Of a stretch of DNA of 64,000 nucleotides, positions 50,881 to 64,000 are shown piece after piece. The position numbers and the translations under genes are program-made. Numbering within the stretch: position 1 is the stretch's first letter; every line of letters starts with the position of its first letter. The DNA lies in the NCBI GenBank assembly GCA_013398295.1, contig VZSF01008745.1:248001-312000 (forward strand), read 5' to 3'. This DNA is from Chionis minor. Lineage: Eukaryota > Chordata > Aves > Charadriiformes > Chionididae. The notes beneath the pieces were generated by a model. It did not search any database and was not told where the DNA came from. It saw only the letters and a list, made by a program, of their open reading frames with translations.

Positions 50881-53800
50881 CAAATAGCACTACCATATAT
50901 TCACCTGCTTCACTGGTACACAATGTGTTTAATACATATTGTTTCCAGAGACATTAAAATCACACAGAATACTCAAAATGTACTACTAGAATTGTAAAAT
51001 ACAGGATACATATCCAAGGAAACTGTTTGCCTCTCCTTGCAGTTTTTAAGTTCCTCTTCAAGAAACCCCATTTGTAAAAGCATTATTTCTCACAGCCTTC
51101 CAGTTTATTTCTGGACTGCCTTTACTCCTCCAGAAAAAGCCAACCTTGCCTTCTGCATTTGTTTGGGAATACCCTCATAAACGCAACCAGAGGCAACGCT
51201 TCCACCTGCAATATGAATGGTGTCCAGATGTGAATCAGATCAGAAAAGCATTTGGCTGATTCACCAGAATTCTTGGGACCTGATCTAATATCTGGTAAAA
51301 GTACTTGGAGGGACTCAGAAGCAGTAAAATCTTTATTCAAAGGGGAGACTTATATTTAGAGCCAGAGATACACATTAACGCTGAGAAGCAGCTGCAAAGG
51401 CTAAGCTGGAGGCACAAGCTAACATCCCCCCACACTGTGCTACAATCAGAAGTGCTTAGTGAAACGAAAAGTGTAATCCAGCATTTACCGACATCACCTA
51501 CGTGTATCCTATACCTTAAAGCTTCACATCAGAACATTTAAAATGCTTGCCTACCTAGAAGTTTGCTTGCTTTCTAGAGCACTGCTAAAATGTATTTGTT
51601 TATCGAGGCTGGCAGTCATCTCATTTCTGTACTCCAAGTCTGCGTTAAATTATAGACTCAACTTGGCCTATTTTCTATATTCAAGAAGTAGCCAAACACC
51701 AGGCAGGATTGGTATTTTCTCCAAGAGGAGTCAAGATTTTGACCTCATCAGTGTTGCAAATGAGGTTTTTATGGGCATTATTAGCATCTCAAAGATGGCA
51801 TTTCTCCCTAATACACCTTCAAATATGTAAAAGAAAACAAGGGTGGCAAAGATCCAGGAGGACTGTAATGTCTGAATAAACTAAGAGTAGGTCATGAATG
51901 TGCCAGGATCTCTAAACAATATTTTAAGTGTGGTTACCTTTAAATTGAGGTGGGTGACTGCTTTCCCCAACTGTCTTCTTTCACCACGTTTTAGGGCATA
52001 CATATTCATATATTCCTTTAAGAGTTTTACAGTGCTGGTTGGTATTTTGCCTTCCTCACTTAAGCCTAGAGGCAAGTTTCCAGTACTAAGAACTGTGTTA
52101 TAGGTATGTCCAAATGATAACTGTAAATACAGTTCCACTAGTTGTTAATAGGTTTCTAAATTTCTTTTCCATGTGCAGAATTACTGAAGTTTTAGTGCAG
52201 GGAGATTTGGAACTCTCCATTAATAAAACCCATGTGAATGCCCCTGTCTCCACCAGCTTCTTCTAATGTCCCCTTTCTTCTCCCGGGCTCCCAATCCAGC
52301 CCTGATGGTTCATAAAACAGAATGAACTTTGAGGTTCATACTCAAGTCTAGTAGCTTTAATTTGATGTAATACATCATACAACAACATGTACCTTCTGCC
52401 CATATTTTCTAGGGAGAAAAGCAGTACATTCTTTTTAAAATAAAAGTACAGTAATTGGAAGCAAGGCAAAGTTTATGAAACATAAACGCAACAAGCGAGT
52501 GAGGACTTAGTAGACTGCATATGGGTAGGTTCCAAAATGTGCCTTATAAAAGCTATTTGACACAGACATATAATCACAATTCAAAGTCCAAGTTTCACGC
52601 AGTATATGGCAACTGTACAGTAGGTACACACTACAGCAGGCCTACCCACAGACACACACAGGGATTATTACTGAAGTTCAGGAGACATGAGCATATTAAA
52701 GGATAAAAGGTAATTGAACTGCTTGGTTATGAACCATAATTGTTTTAAAAAGTACATTAGCCAAGATGTACAAAAACACCGATATTTTTCCTTTCAAAAT
52801 TGTAACTGTTGAGGTTCTGAAATCTACCTGAAACCTTGATTTGAAAAGGTTACATTCATTTATGAATGCACTTTTATTGAAGATGAATGGAATCAAGCCA
52901 TCAAATGGTATTATTTTACTTTAAGTATGGATGTTAATACAGTTTGATCCTCAAATTACACAACTGGAATCTATTTGACATTTCAAGGCCTCCAGCATTT
53001 CTCTAAACAAAATTGCATGGTAGGCTTTGGCTTCTAATACTGCACTATCTTCCCTCATACTTTTACAATTTAGTTTGGTTTCACGGTTCATGAGGAAAGT
53101 AATGACATTTTTACTGTCATTGCTCTTAGTGAAGATCGTTAAAAATGCCCCAAATAAACTTTGTTGACATTGAAGAACAGGCAAAGGGACTGAAACATTA
53201 CTCATTTTTGTTACATTGAAGTTTACACAGTGAAGATTTACTGAAAACAGTGTGCGAAGCCGGCAGCAAGGGTGCCAGCAGGAGGGAAAAGACTACTACA
53301 AATCAATAACTAATATGCAATATTTTGAAAAGTGCTTCACAACTTGGAAAGATAAGGAGACAGGTCCTTGTTATGTGGACTTGGCTCCTGCAGAAAACGT
53401 AAGAGGTCCTTGGGCTGCCTCCTCTGTAGGTCTCTAGTTTATAAACCGACTCCCTCACATCAGTTTCAGCCGATGTCTCTCTGGGGTATTGCTGCAAATT
53501 GGACCAATAAAATCGCAATTCCCTTTCCTCTCTCCCCAGGTCAGACCACTTCCCTGGAGGCAACCTGCATGCACAACCATACAACCCCTCCTGCATAGGT
53601 AGCTGAGGAAATGGTAAGAGCCTCTCTAAATATTTACTACCAAAGGAAATGTATTCTGGTATTACATCCCAAGCCTCAATTTCAACACTGAAAGTTCAGC
53701 AAGACTTGGTACAACAGGTCGTCAGTTTCAGCCAAAATATCAACAGAGACTTCCCTGTAGGATCATTGATTTGATTTCATAAGAGACACAGTGTGAAACA

Positions 53801-56800
53801 CAAATCTGACAAAAACCCTCTTCATTGATAATACATCCACTGATTGTAGTTTTAATACAGCACGATATTATTGACTGTGAATGGATGAAACAATATGTAT
53901 AAATGCAAATAAAGCATATATGCACTGTAACTTTTCAATTGGCTGCTAAAATGCTTTCCTTCTCAAGGCATCAGGAACATACCAAGTAAAAGGAACTCCT
54001 TGTTTAATTAGACCGCTTCTCTCTACTTTTAAAAAATTATTTCCTTGGCTTGGCTGAGCCATATCTATCAGCTTCCAATTTCTACTCTTTTCTTTCAAAG
54101 CCACATCTTTCACAGTCCCTTGGACCTTCAAGTCTCAGATACCTCCTCTGGCTCTCGTGAAGCAAAGGCCCTGAGAACAGCAGCAATTTTCAACACATGT
54201 GAGGTACAATTCAGTGCTCTAAGTTAAGCAAGAACTAAAGAACTGCCTTGGACTGGGGCCATACGTTGCCCCACTTCCTACTGTGATACTGACTTCAGTG
54301 TCCCATCTTTTCACCTCCCTCAGTCATTTCCAACACCTTTTCCAAAATACATTTCCCTATTCATAGAACTGTTTTTACTCAGTTTCTCTTGTGATTTATT
54401 TGTTCTTCTTTCAAAATCTCCCTATGATTCTCTTCCTTTGCAGCTGCACAGCACACCTACCTGACCACATGCCCTTTCCATTCATTTCCTCTTCCAGACC
54501 TCTGCTGGTTTCCACTTTCCATTCTTTGTCTACTCCTTCTACACCCGATATCTTAAGGAGAGGAGATTTATGCAATCACATCAACACTTCTGCACACATA
54601 TGCAGGGTGATTTTGCCCCTGTTCTTACCTTTTCTCCTGTTTTCTCCTTTCCAATGTTTGAAGCCATTAGCCGTTTTCAAAACAGTTTCACAAATGGATG
54701 GGTAACAGGTTTCAAGGATAATTAAGTTCATGCAGGTTCTGTGATCATACATGCAACTGGAAAAGTGGGAGCCTCTTAATTTTTCCACTATGTGAACCCA
54801 CATTGTGAGCCTGCACCTTATTAGACACAACAGATTCCAGCGAGATGAAGAGCTTCTTAATAGGGGAAAAACCTTACAATTGGTGCTTACCTTTTTTTTT
54901 TTCGCTCCTAAACATTAAAGTCAATCAACTATCTATAGGGAATAAGGTTGCTTAGGCATGACAGAGCTACTGGTTCTTTTAAATTATTTTCAGTTTTCTA
55001 AACCTGCATTTGAGGTAAATAACAAAACACCTCTGAAACGTGACTTTGTTTATACATGTGTAATACAAGCCGTAACACATGCATGTATGTATATACTTTT
55101 ATGAATTGAGACCTAATTAAAATCTTTAGCAGTATCAGCATCTTTCAGAATAAAAAAATAAAATTATTATCTAACACTAATTAATTAAGCCACCCTGAAG
55201 GATTGGTAGAAAAACCAGCTACATCAATATAGCACAGCTAACTCCCTCACAGAATTAAGAAATAATACAATTCAACAGCTATTAATACTCACAACTACTG
55301 ATTGCACATGAAGGAAAATCCTTCCTAAACAATTAAAAAAAAGATGTATACTGTGAAGCAGATGCATACACTCAGTATTTCTACATTATCAACAGTGAGC
55401 CTCATATGCTTTAACCTCCTCGGCTGTCATCTTCATAAAACATTTGGTTAGGAGAAAACGATACATAGAAATTATTTCACTTCTAAAATTTGCAATTTGA
55501 AGAAACAGAGACTGCTGTTAGTAAAAGCATTGCCCCAAATTAAATTTAATCATATTTCACCACTAGTTGTAGTACTGAGCTATTTAGTAACAATAGACTT
55601 TGTGAGGTGTTTAAAACCAGTATCATACTTTGTTTTAGCATCCTAACAAGGGAAAACATCCTCAGAGAAGTTTGATTAAACATAATAGTCCAAAATGTTT
55701 TAAAGAGAGAGGTAATCAAATCAGTAATATTCTTCAAAGGTAACACATTAAGCTCAAATAAAAATCTGAATGCACAATATGGTTGCATATATATTTGTGC
55801 CAAATCTAACCTGCAGTTTTAGGCTTTCAGGAAACAAATATTTTATTTGTATTTCTAATGGAACCGTTTGATGTAGAATCAGGCAGGAATGCCGTAAAAT
55901 TCACTTGGGATAAAGGAATTCTTTACAGCAGTTCCAGTAGCACAATACGGTTAAGTACCATAGCATTCTCAGGCAGCATTTACTGACATGTTTGGCATAC
56001 CGTTCCAACAAGCACAAAGGGAAATGCATAAAGAAAACATAAAATTCACAAGTTTAAGACTGAAAACCAATTGACAGAAAGTACATTTCTGTGTGGCAAG
56101 TCAAGAAACCCTAAACACTTTGGTTTCTTTTTGTTTGGGTTTTCATTTATTATCCTCCACCATCTTGTGTGCAAACCAGATCTATCCTGTCAGGACAAGC
56201 AATAACCAAGCACAGTTAACGGGACTGTAGGAAGTCTTTAACAAAGGAGACTCTAAACCAGTAACACTTTCTTTGTAACTAAGAAGTTAGGGGCTTGCAA
56301 ACATCTAAGCGTAATTTTCCCAATGAATGCTCCTCTTTACTTAAAACTACAAAATAGTCACATGATAAACATCACCAAGGCTCATTCTCGGAAAACAACG
56401 AGACAAAGAGATCCAGCTGACAACTTTTTACCTACAGTGGAAGAAAACGTATGTATTGTGTACGTCACCATGGTGAAAAGAGGGAGACCCATTTTTGAGT
56501 GGGGAATGTGTTCTGCTCCCACAGTGCTTTCAGACAAAGCAGGCTTAAAGGGTGCGCTGAAGCTGAACACCTAGAATTGTTCATACATAAACAAAAGCAT
56601 TTACATTGCTGCAGGCTGGACTTCTCTGCAGACAACAGAGCATCACCAAAAATGTTTACACAGCTCACAGTGAGGCTTGGAGGTCCTGTTCTGCTGTACA
56701 GACTTAACCACTGAAGCATTCAAATGCCCTTAACTTTAGGCACAAATTTTAGCCTTACTTAATAGGATTTATGCATACATATAAGTGCTTTGAAGAATAT

Positions 56801-59800
56801 TAGCAGATTTAAGCCCATGCCAAAATGACTTGCCCAGCCAGGGTTAAAAGTCAAAGGATTACACCCCACCACTTTGTGAATGGCCCTAAAAGCAGACCTA
56901 GGCTTGCCAGAATGGCCTTTTACTCTGAAATTTTACATTTTGTTACTAGTCGGAGCAAGCTGACACGTACCTTTTATAGGACCAACAATTTCTATTTACA
57001 GCTGTGCTTTTTGTTCATCTCCTTGTTCCATTTTGTTCATGTATCATGTATCCAGACAGCAGTGGTGAATTAATCAGACTGGTGCACATTTGTCAGCCCT
57101 GCTAGCTTTTCTCTGGCCACAGCAGTGAAAGTCTTGAATACAAAATCTATCTCTGCAAGCTCTCTTTGTTCCTACTACTTAAGAACTTCAGTGTAATCTG
57201 CAGCAGCAGTTTAAGGTTTTTTATTTCCAAAAGGGGCATGGTGCTAGGGTGAAAAACAAGGGATACAGGAGAATTGCTGTGAAAGACATATTGAATCGCT
57301 GCCCACACAGATGGCCGAGTCAAACAGCATACTAAAAAAATGCAGCGTTCCCTGACAAATCCTAATTCACGACCCTTAAAATCGGTGACACAACAACAGA
57401 CGCAAAATGTTGTAGTAGTTATCTCACGGGAAGTTGATTATATTTTCTTAAATTCTTAACTGAAAAATAAACTACTGCATTACCTTAGTTGTATCTTTAA
57501 GGAAGACTTAATTAAAGCCTTAAGAACTACCATCCCTTCCCTACTCCTAGTCTCCAAGTCCGCATTTATAGTTTATACAGATATTGTTACTGTTTGCTAA
57601 GACCCAAAACATTCTTCTTGATGCTGCAGAAGATACATGGTATGAGGAGTCCTTGCTTCAGACAACAGGGCTCAAGCACTACAGAGCAGGCAGGAGCAGG
57701 AAGCCCAGATGCGCAACTCAGAACCTGCAGGAAATACAGATTTCCAGGGTGCAGTCAGCAGGAAATACAGACTTCTGAGGTGTTTGGTTAGCAAAGAAGA
57801 CACAGTGGAGGAGGTGAATGAAGACAACATATCAAACCAAGAGCAACATGGAAGATGGCACCAGCAGAAGCAAAGGATGCAAACAGCTGTGTGTGCTGGC
57901 AGAGCAAGGAGACAAGATGCGAAGAGACAGAGCTCATACAGCTGCCACCAAATGTCACCCCAGGTCAGGTTTCCTCAGGAACCTTCCTCCTCCACAAAGA
58001 GCATTACAGTTCTTCCCAGCTAAGACTACAGTAACGAGCTCTGCCTGTTAAATCTAGCTGTCCCATGAAAGGAAACCATATGATGTACAGTGGAACTCAA
58101 AAGGGGAAAAGGAGGTGCTTAAGGGATGTGTAAAAATGCTTTTGCTCCCAAGGCTACCTTCACTTTGCAACAGCCTCTGTACATTGGGAGACAAACTCAA
58201 CACTCCATGTTGTGCCAACTTCTGCTGAAAACACAACCTTCTGTCTGTCTGTCAGATGATTTGTTAAGTTCTAGGAGAAAAAATATTGGGTGAACCTGAG
58301 CACCCTTCACTCAGGACTCATCACAATTTCAGTAGTAGAACTAATAGGAAGTAGCAAATTAGTAGAAAAGGAATGAGATGTGAGTACAGTACAAAAGGTC
58401 ACTGTGTCTTAACCAGAGAGAAAGTTAGTTACAAGTATCGCTAAATGCTCTAGTCTTGGAGCTCAGAAGAGTTTTCTGGGCTCCCTACGATATCACCGCT
58501 TTTCAGTTCATATTTGCCTCTGGATAAAAACTGGGAAGTTTCACTGGTGTCACTGAAGATGCAAGTAACATGGTAAAATCCTAACATAATTTTGTTAAGG
58601 ATGACAAAAGTAGTTTGATTCTCAAAATCCTCTGGGTGTTCATGGTGCTTTTAGATCAAGAAAGCCATGGATGGATGATGAATATTTAATTCAGAAGTCT
58701 CAAGAGAGGCAGTGAACATAGACACCTCCACATACAAAGTAGCACTTTCACAAAGTGGTTTTCAGGTGGACTGTAAATGTGTGCTGTAAGAACAAAACCT
58801 TACCTGGGATTAACAGAAATAAATATGTCTAATTTCAATCTCAACTACATGTGCAGATATTACTGGACGTGTTCCCATACAGAAAAAAATACTTTTATGA
58901 GGTTAGAGATAGCTTTATGCCACAAAATTGCAATGCATTCATGTTGTGGGTCCATGGTAGTGAACTCCCAACAGTAATGCTACTTTAATCACACATTTAA
59001 AAAAATTCCTCCCCAGGATGGAGTGTGTCAGCCCTGTAAAAGGCAGAAGAATTTCCAGGAACCTGACACATCAGAGAAGGAGGAGGAATCAGCAAGAAAG
59101 GTGGCATACATTACTATTCCAAAGAATATGACTTCTTGAGTTACAGGAATAAGGACTGAAAGAATACCAATGATGAAACTAGAAGTCTAGAACACCTGGA
59201 TAACTGTACATAATATTCTCTAATTCCTGAGCCATATCACTGGAGACATTTTGAGTCAAAGGTGCTTTGAATATCAGCTAAGTAGTTTGTGGCTATGGCC
59301 TAAGTGTGGTTTTCTATCAGCCCAAGAGCTATGTTAAGTGTCAAGGGGAAATGCACCATACTTTCACAAAAGACAGTCATAGTTTTTTAAGAAAGCATCA
59401 TTCTCATCAGCAAATTGGCCTGGAAGAATTTGAAGATTAGGGAAAGAGTATAAATAAAAGCTGAGAAAGTATCAGGAAGTTAAAATTAGTCTAAAAAGTT
59501 TAAGGACATAATCTATTAGTGTGGTGACAGTTTCTTACAGAACGTTATTGAGAGCTCTTTCATCTTGCTGAAAATCGTCAGCCAACCTCTTCTGAGAATA
59601 GCTAGAATTCTCTACTAAGTTTTCCAGCTCCTAAATGAAACTAAACCAGAAGACTTTTAAAGCCTGGCAATAAAAGCTACCCTAATTTTCAGTAAAACTC
59701 AAATCTCTGACGTACATCTGGAAGTAGGACTGCTCCAGGCAGAGACCTGGAACAAAGAGCGTCCTTGGATCGGCCCTGCACAGTGGCACTGCAAACGTAA

Positions 59801-61126
59801 CTGAAAGTAACTCAGCAAATCACAACTCTTGCACTCCTTTTGATAATTGTACCTGGCCTAACGAGGTCCTTATAGATTGTAAGAGTCCTACAGAAGCATC
59901 ATAAAAGAGAGCTCACTAGAGCAGCAAGTGAAGCACAAGTTGTATAGAGTCATCACCATTCTCTACACATAAAAAACACATCATTGCATTTCTGTGCAAG
60001 TTGGAGCTGCTGCTAGCTGCTTTTTCCAGATGTGACCCAAAAAACACTGCATAGGGGTAGCCTCATATGGGTCTTACAATGGGGTGGATAACCCTAATAG
60101 CCTTATTCCTCCTATTCCTCTCCCCTCTCTTGCACCCCAGAGATGGAACCGGTGTTAGAAACCAACCAAAAAACAAACAAAAAAAAAATTTGGGGCCTAG
60201 ATTTAATAGTAACAGCTGTGCAGAATAAAATGAAATCTATGTTCCTGACATTACATGCTTTTTTTAAAAAAAAAAAAACAACTTTCTGTCTCCCCCTAGT
60301 GGCCCCAATAACTTCTCAAAAGAAATATAATACGCAGAATCCTACTGATCTCCAGATATTCCCACTTTCTGAGAAAAATGCAGGCATTGGCCTGCCTTCA
60401 TCCTAATTTGTATGCTTCACAAAGAAGGAAGAAAAAACCTAACCAAATTACCTACACGCTCACTAATCAGAAAAGTCTTTAAATTTTAGAGAAATTTGCA
60501 AGAACCAGGTGTTTAAGCTACACAGATCTTCAAAAGGACTTTCCCAGAAATCTGAATGAAATGAAAATATCACTTCTAGGAAGCCCTATCTGGACACTAA
60601 AGATAGCAAGGCTAAGAGTGTGCTACCATATGACTGCCCTTGTTTTTAACTTCTTGGAACTTCTGGGTCTGATCAGTTATCATTTCAGATAAATGCAACA
60701 GTAATTTTGCATTTTAGTGGGAGTAGAATTGATATGCCTGTTTTTAGAAATTGTTTTAGAGATATTCCCCCACCAACACTAAAATCTGCTAATAGAATTA
60801 TCTCTGACAAAAACAACATAGCTGCCTTTATAAACATAATTCTGCCAAGAGTTAATTCTCAACACACTTCTGAGGGACAAACAAATTTTACAGACTGGAT
60901 TTTTTTTTTTAATACTAAACGTGCATAATTTGGGTGTAGTGCACAGTACCACAGTGACACATTAGTGCTCAGATGCAGATGTTTCCTAGCATCAACAACT
61001 ACTTTCTTCCTGAAGTTCAATTACTAAATTCATACTAAGATGCCAGAAACACATTGTTTTTTTCAACGTGTGAAACACATATATGTGAAAGTTTACTTTT
61101 TAATACCAGAGTATTTTATGCAAAAA

Positions 61127-61153
61127 TCCCAAACAAAACCAAACCCCAAACCC
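61127..61153 (-). repeat. Short G/T-rich tract on the transcript strand
   Basis: The minus strand reads GGGTTTGGGGTTTGGTTTTG and then TTTGGG in intron 3, resembling the tract at 23641-23690. Four G runs are present, one of only two G. Confidence 0.55.
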
Positions 61154-62515
61154 TCAACTTTGTAACTAACCGTCTTTATCCATTAGCCACAATTCCAAAT
61201 AGAAAACAATCAAGGTTATTTCTAAATAGAAAGAAGTGGCAAACACTGATCTGTCTGTGAAAAAGAACATTATTTTCTACTGTTCCTTCTGTTTGAAAGC
61301 CCAGAATGATATGCTGTTCTCTGCCAAAAATGATTTGCAGGAAGAAAAAGAGAAGACTACAGGTCCTCCAAGTAACAACAACAGACTAGAGTCAAAGCTA
61401 AAAATATATTCTCAATTTTTCACGTCTCAGTACTAAGGTCTTTCCATGAGATTGTATTGCTTCTCTGCACATCTAATGTTAAACATCTAAATAGAAATTT
61501 AGGAGCCCAATGTTAGGTACTCTGGTGTTGAAACTTGGGGAAAGGCTAGAAAGGGGGGAGAAAACAAGAAGCAGTGGTAGCTGCAGTCTACTGAGAAAAG
61601 AGGTTGCAGTTCAGCTTAAGAAATGGAAAAGATTCATGCCTCACCTAAACCTTTCACATGGAAATAATTTATGGGACAGAAGCCAGCTTTCCTCAGGACA
61701 ATGAAACACAACAAAAACCACAGCAGTAGATCCAAATAATTCTGTTGGATTTTAAGAATTACATGAAGATCATACTCTGAACAAAACTTCAGCTGCTGGA
61801 TACGAAAGAAGATACACCTTTAAATCAAGATAAGCATTTTATTTTTGCTGATAAAACTGCACTGTGATGCATTCTATAAAGACATACAGATAGACTAATT
61901 TTTACCTCTTCAGGAGTTTCAATGATTGTCTGAAATACCTGTGTATTACACTTGTTATCATCAGATAAATGTCACTACAGATATAGCAAAGGAGAGCATT
62001 TACATCCTGGTCCTACATACTCCCTAGGTAATAGAGGTAAAAGTAAAAGACAGTTCCAGTTGCTTCTATAGTTTCAGAGGTATTTCACTGCCACTTAAAA
62101 AACCTGAAATGCAACATGCATGTTTACATACACATATATATTGATACTTATTTAATGAAAAGTATGATCACAGTTTTATGAATGTGATACTACCAGAGCA
62201 ATGAATCTGAGTTATACAGGCCAAAGTGTTGTTCTATATTAGTAATAAAATACATACATAGACTAACGATGTCATCCTGCTGCTATATTGTATTTCCAGA
62301 TATGCATAGGGTTGCAGTGCATTTAGAAGTATTGTACTGAAAGGTTATCTGAATCGCATGTGGACTTAACGAGAAAAAAAATCCCTACCAAGATCCTCTC
62401 AGAATTTGTAAATGAATTCTGCTTCCATTTCAATGCCTACACTTCATTTTGTAAAGAAACTGGGGTTTGTACATGTGCGTGATCTGGTTACCTGTGATGC
62501 ATTTGGGAAATTTTA

Positions 62516-64000
<1,485 letters not shown>

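Noticed and set aside
54391..54705. C/T-rich plus-strand frame that looked like another L2 fragment
   Set aside because: The composition is similar, but I could not line up any specific L2 motif such as the NLGxIF region.

Overview
This window is vertebrate genomic DNA, most likely from a bird. It is AT-rich, almost all non-coding, has few repeats, and holds one recognisable young-type CR1 LINE 3' end (about 28974-29280), the dominant mobile element of avian genomes. Degraded relics of pan-amniote families (L2, a MIR-like SINE, an L3/CR1-tail-like repeat) are also present. The species cannot be named from the sequence.

The window lies inside one large gene on the minus strand: CNKSR2 (connector enhancer of kinase suppressor of Ras 2, also called CNK2 or MAGUIN), a postsynaptic scaffold of the Ras/MAPK and Rho-GTPase pathways. 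Six coding exons can be placed to the base from splice sites, an uninterrupted joint reading frame and recognised protein sequence. In transcript order they are 62719-62517, 50844-50757, 35232-35191, 24655-24536, 17904-17845 and 13048-12980. I take them as coding exons 3 to 8. They total 582 nt (194 codons), under 1% of the window, and encode the stretch just after the SAM domain, the CRIC domain, and about two thirds of the PDZ domain. The SAM exons lie beyond base 64000. The end of the PDZ domain, the central region and the PH domain lie before base 1.

The introns are: intron 2 (part), 62720-64000; intron 3, 11,672 nt; intron 4, 15,524 nt; intron 5, 10,535 nt; intron 6, 6,631 nt; intron 7, 4,796 nt; intron 8 (part), at least 12,979 nt. 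Every placed boundary is GT-AG. The exon 3/4 junction is phase 2 and all later placed junctions are phase 0.

I see no convincing second gene, RNA gene, CRISPR array, or bacterial or viral content. Most open frames in the introns look like chance. The longest (41557-42306, plus strand) is at least partly a decayed L2 retrotransposon. A few minus-strand frames in introns 3 and 4 look more coding-like than chance and are listed as unexplained. The most useful second-look items are the 18-base homopolymer against the exon 4 acceptor, the 42-nt exon 5 between two very long introns, the paired ancient repeat at 22.56-23.09 kb, the near-perfect hairpin at 21915-21949, and the exon-like frame at 51938-52120.
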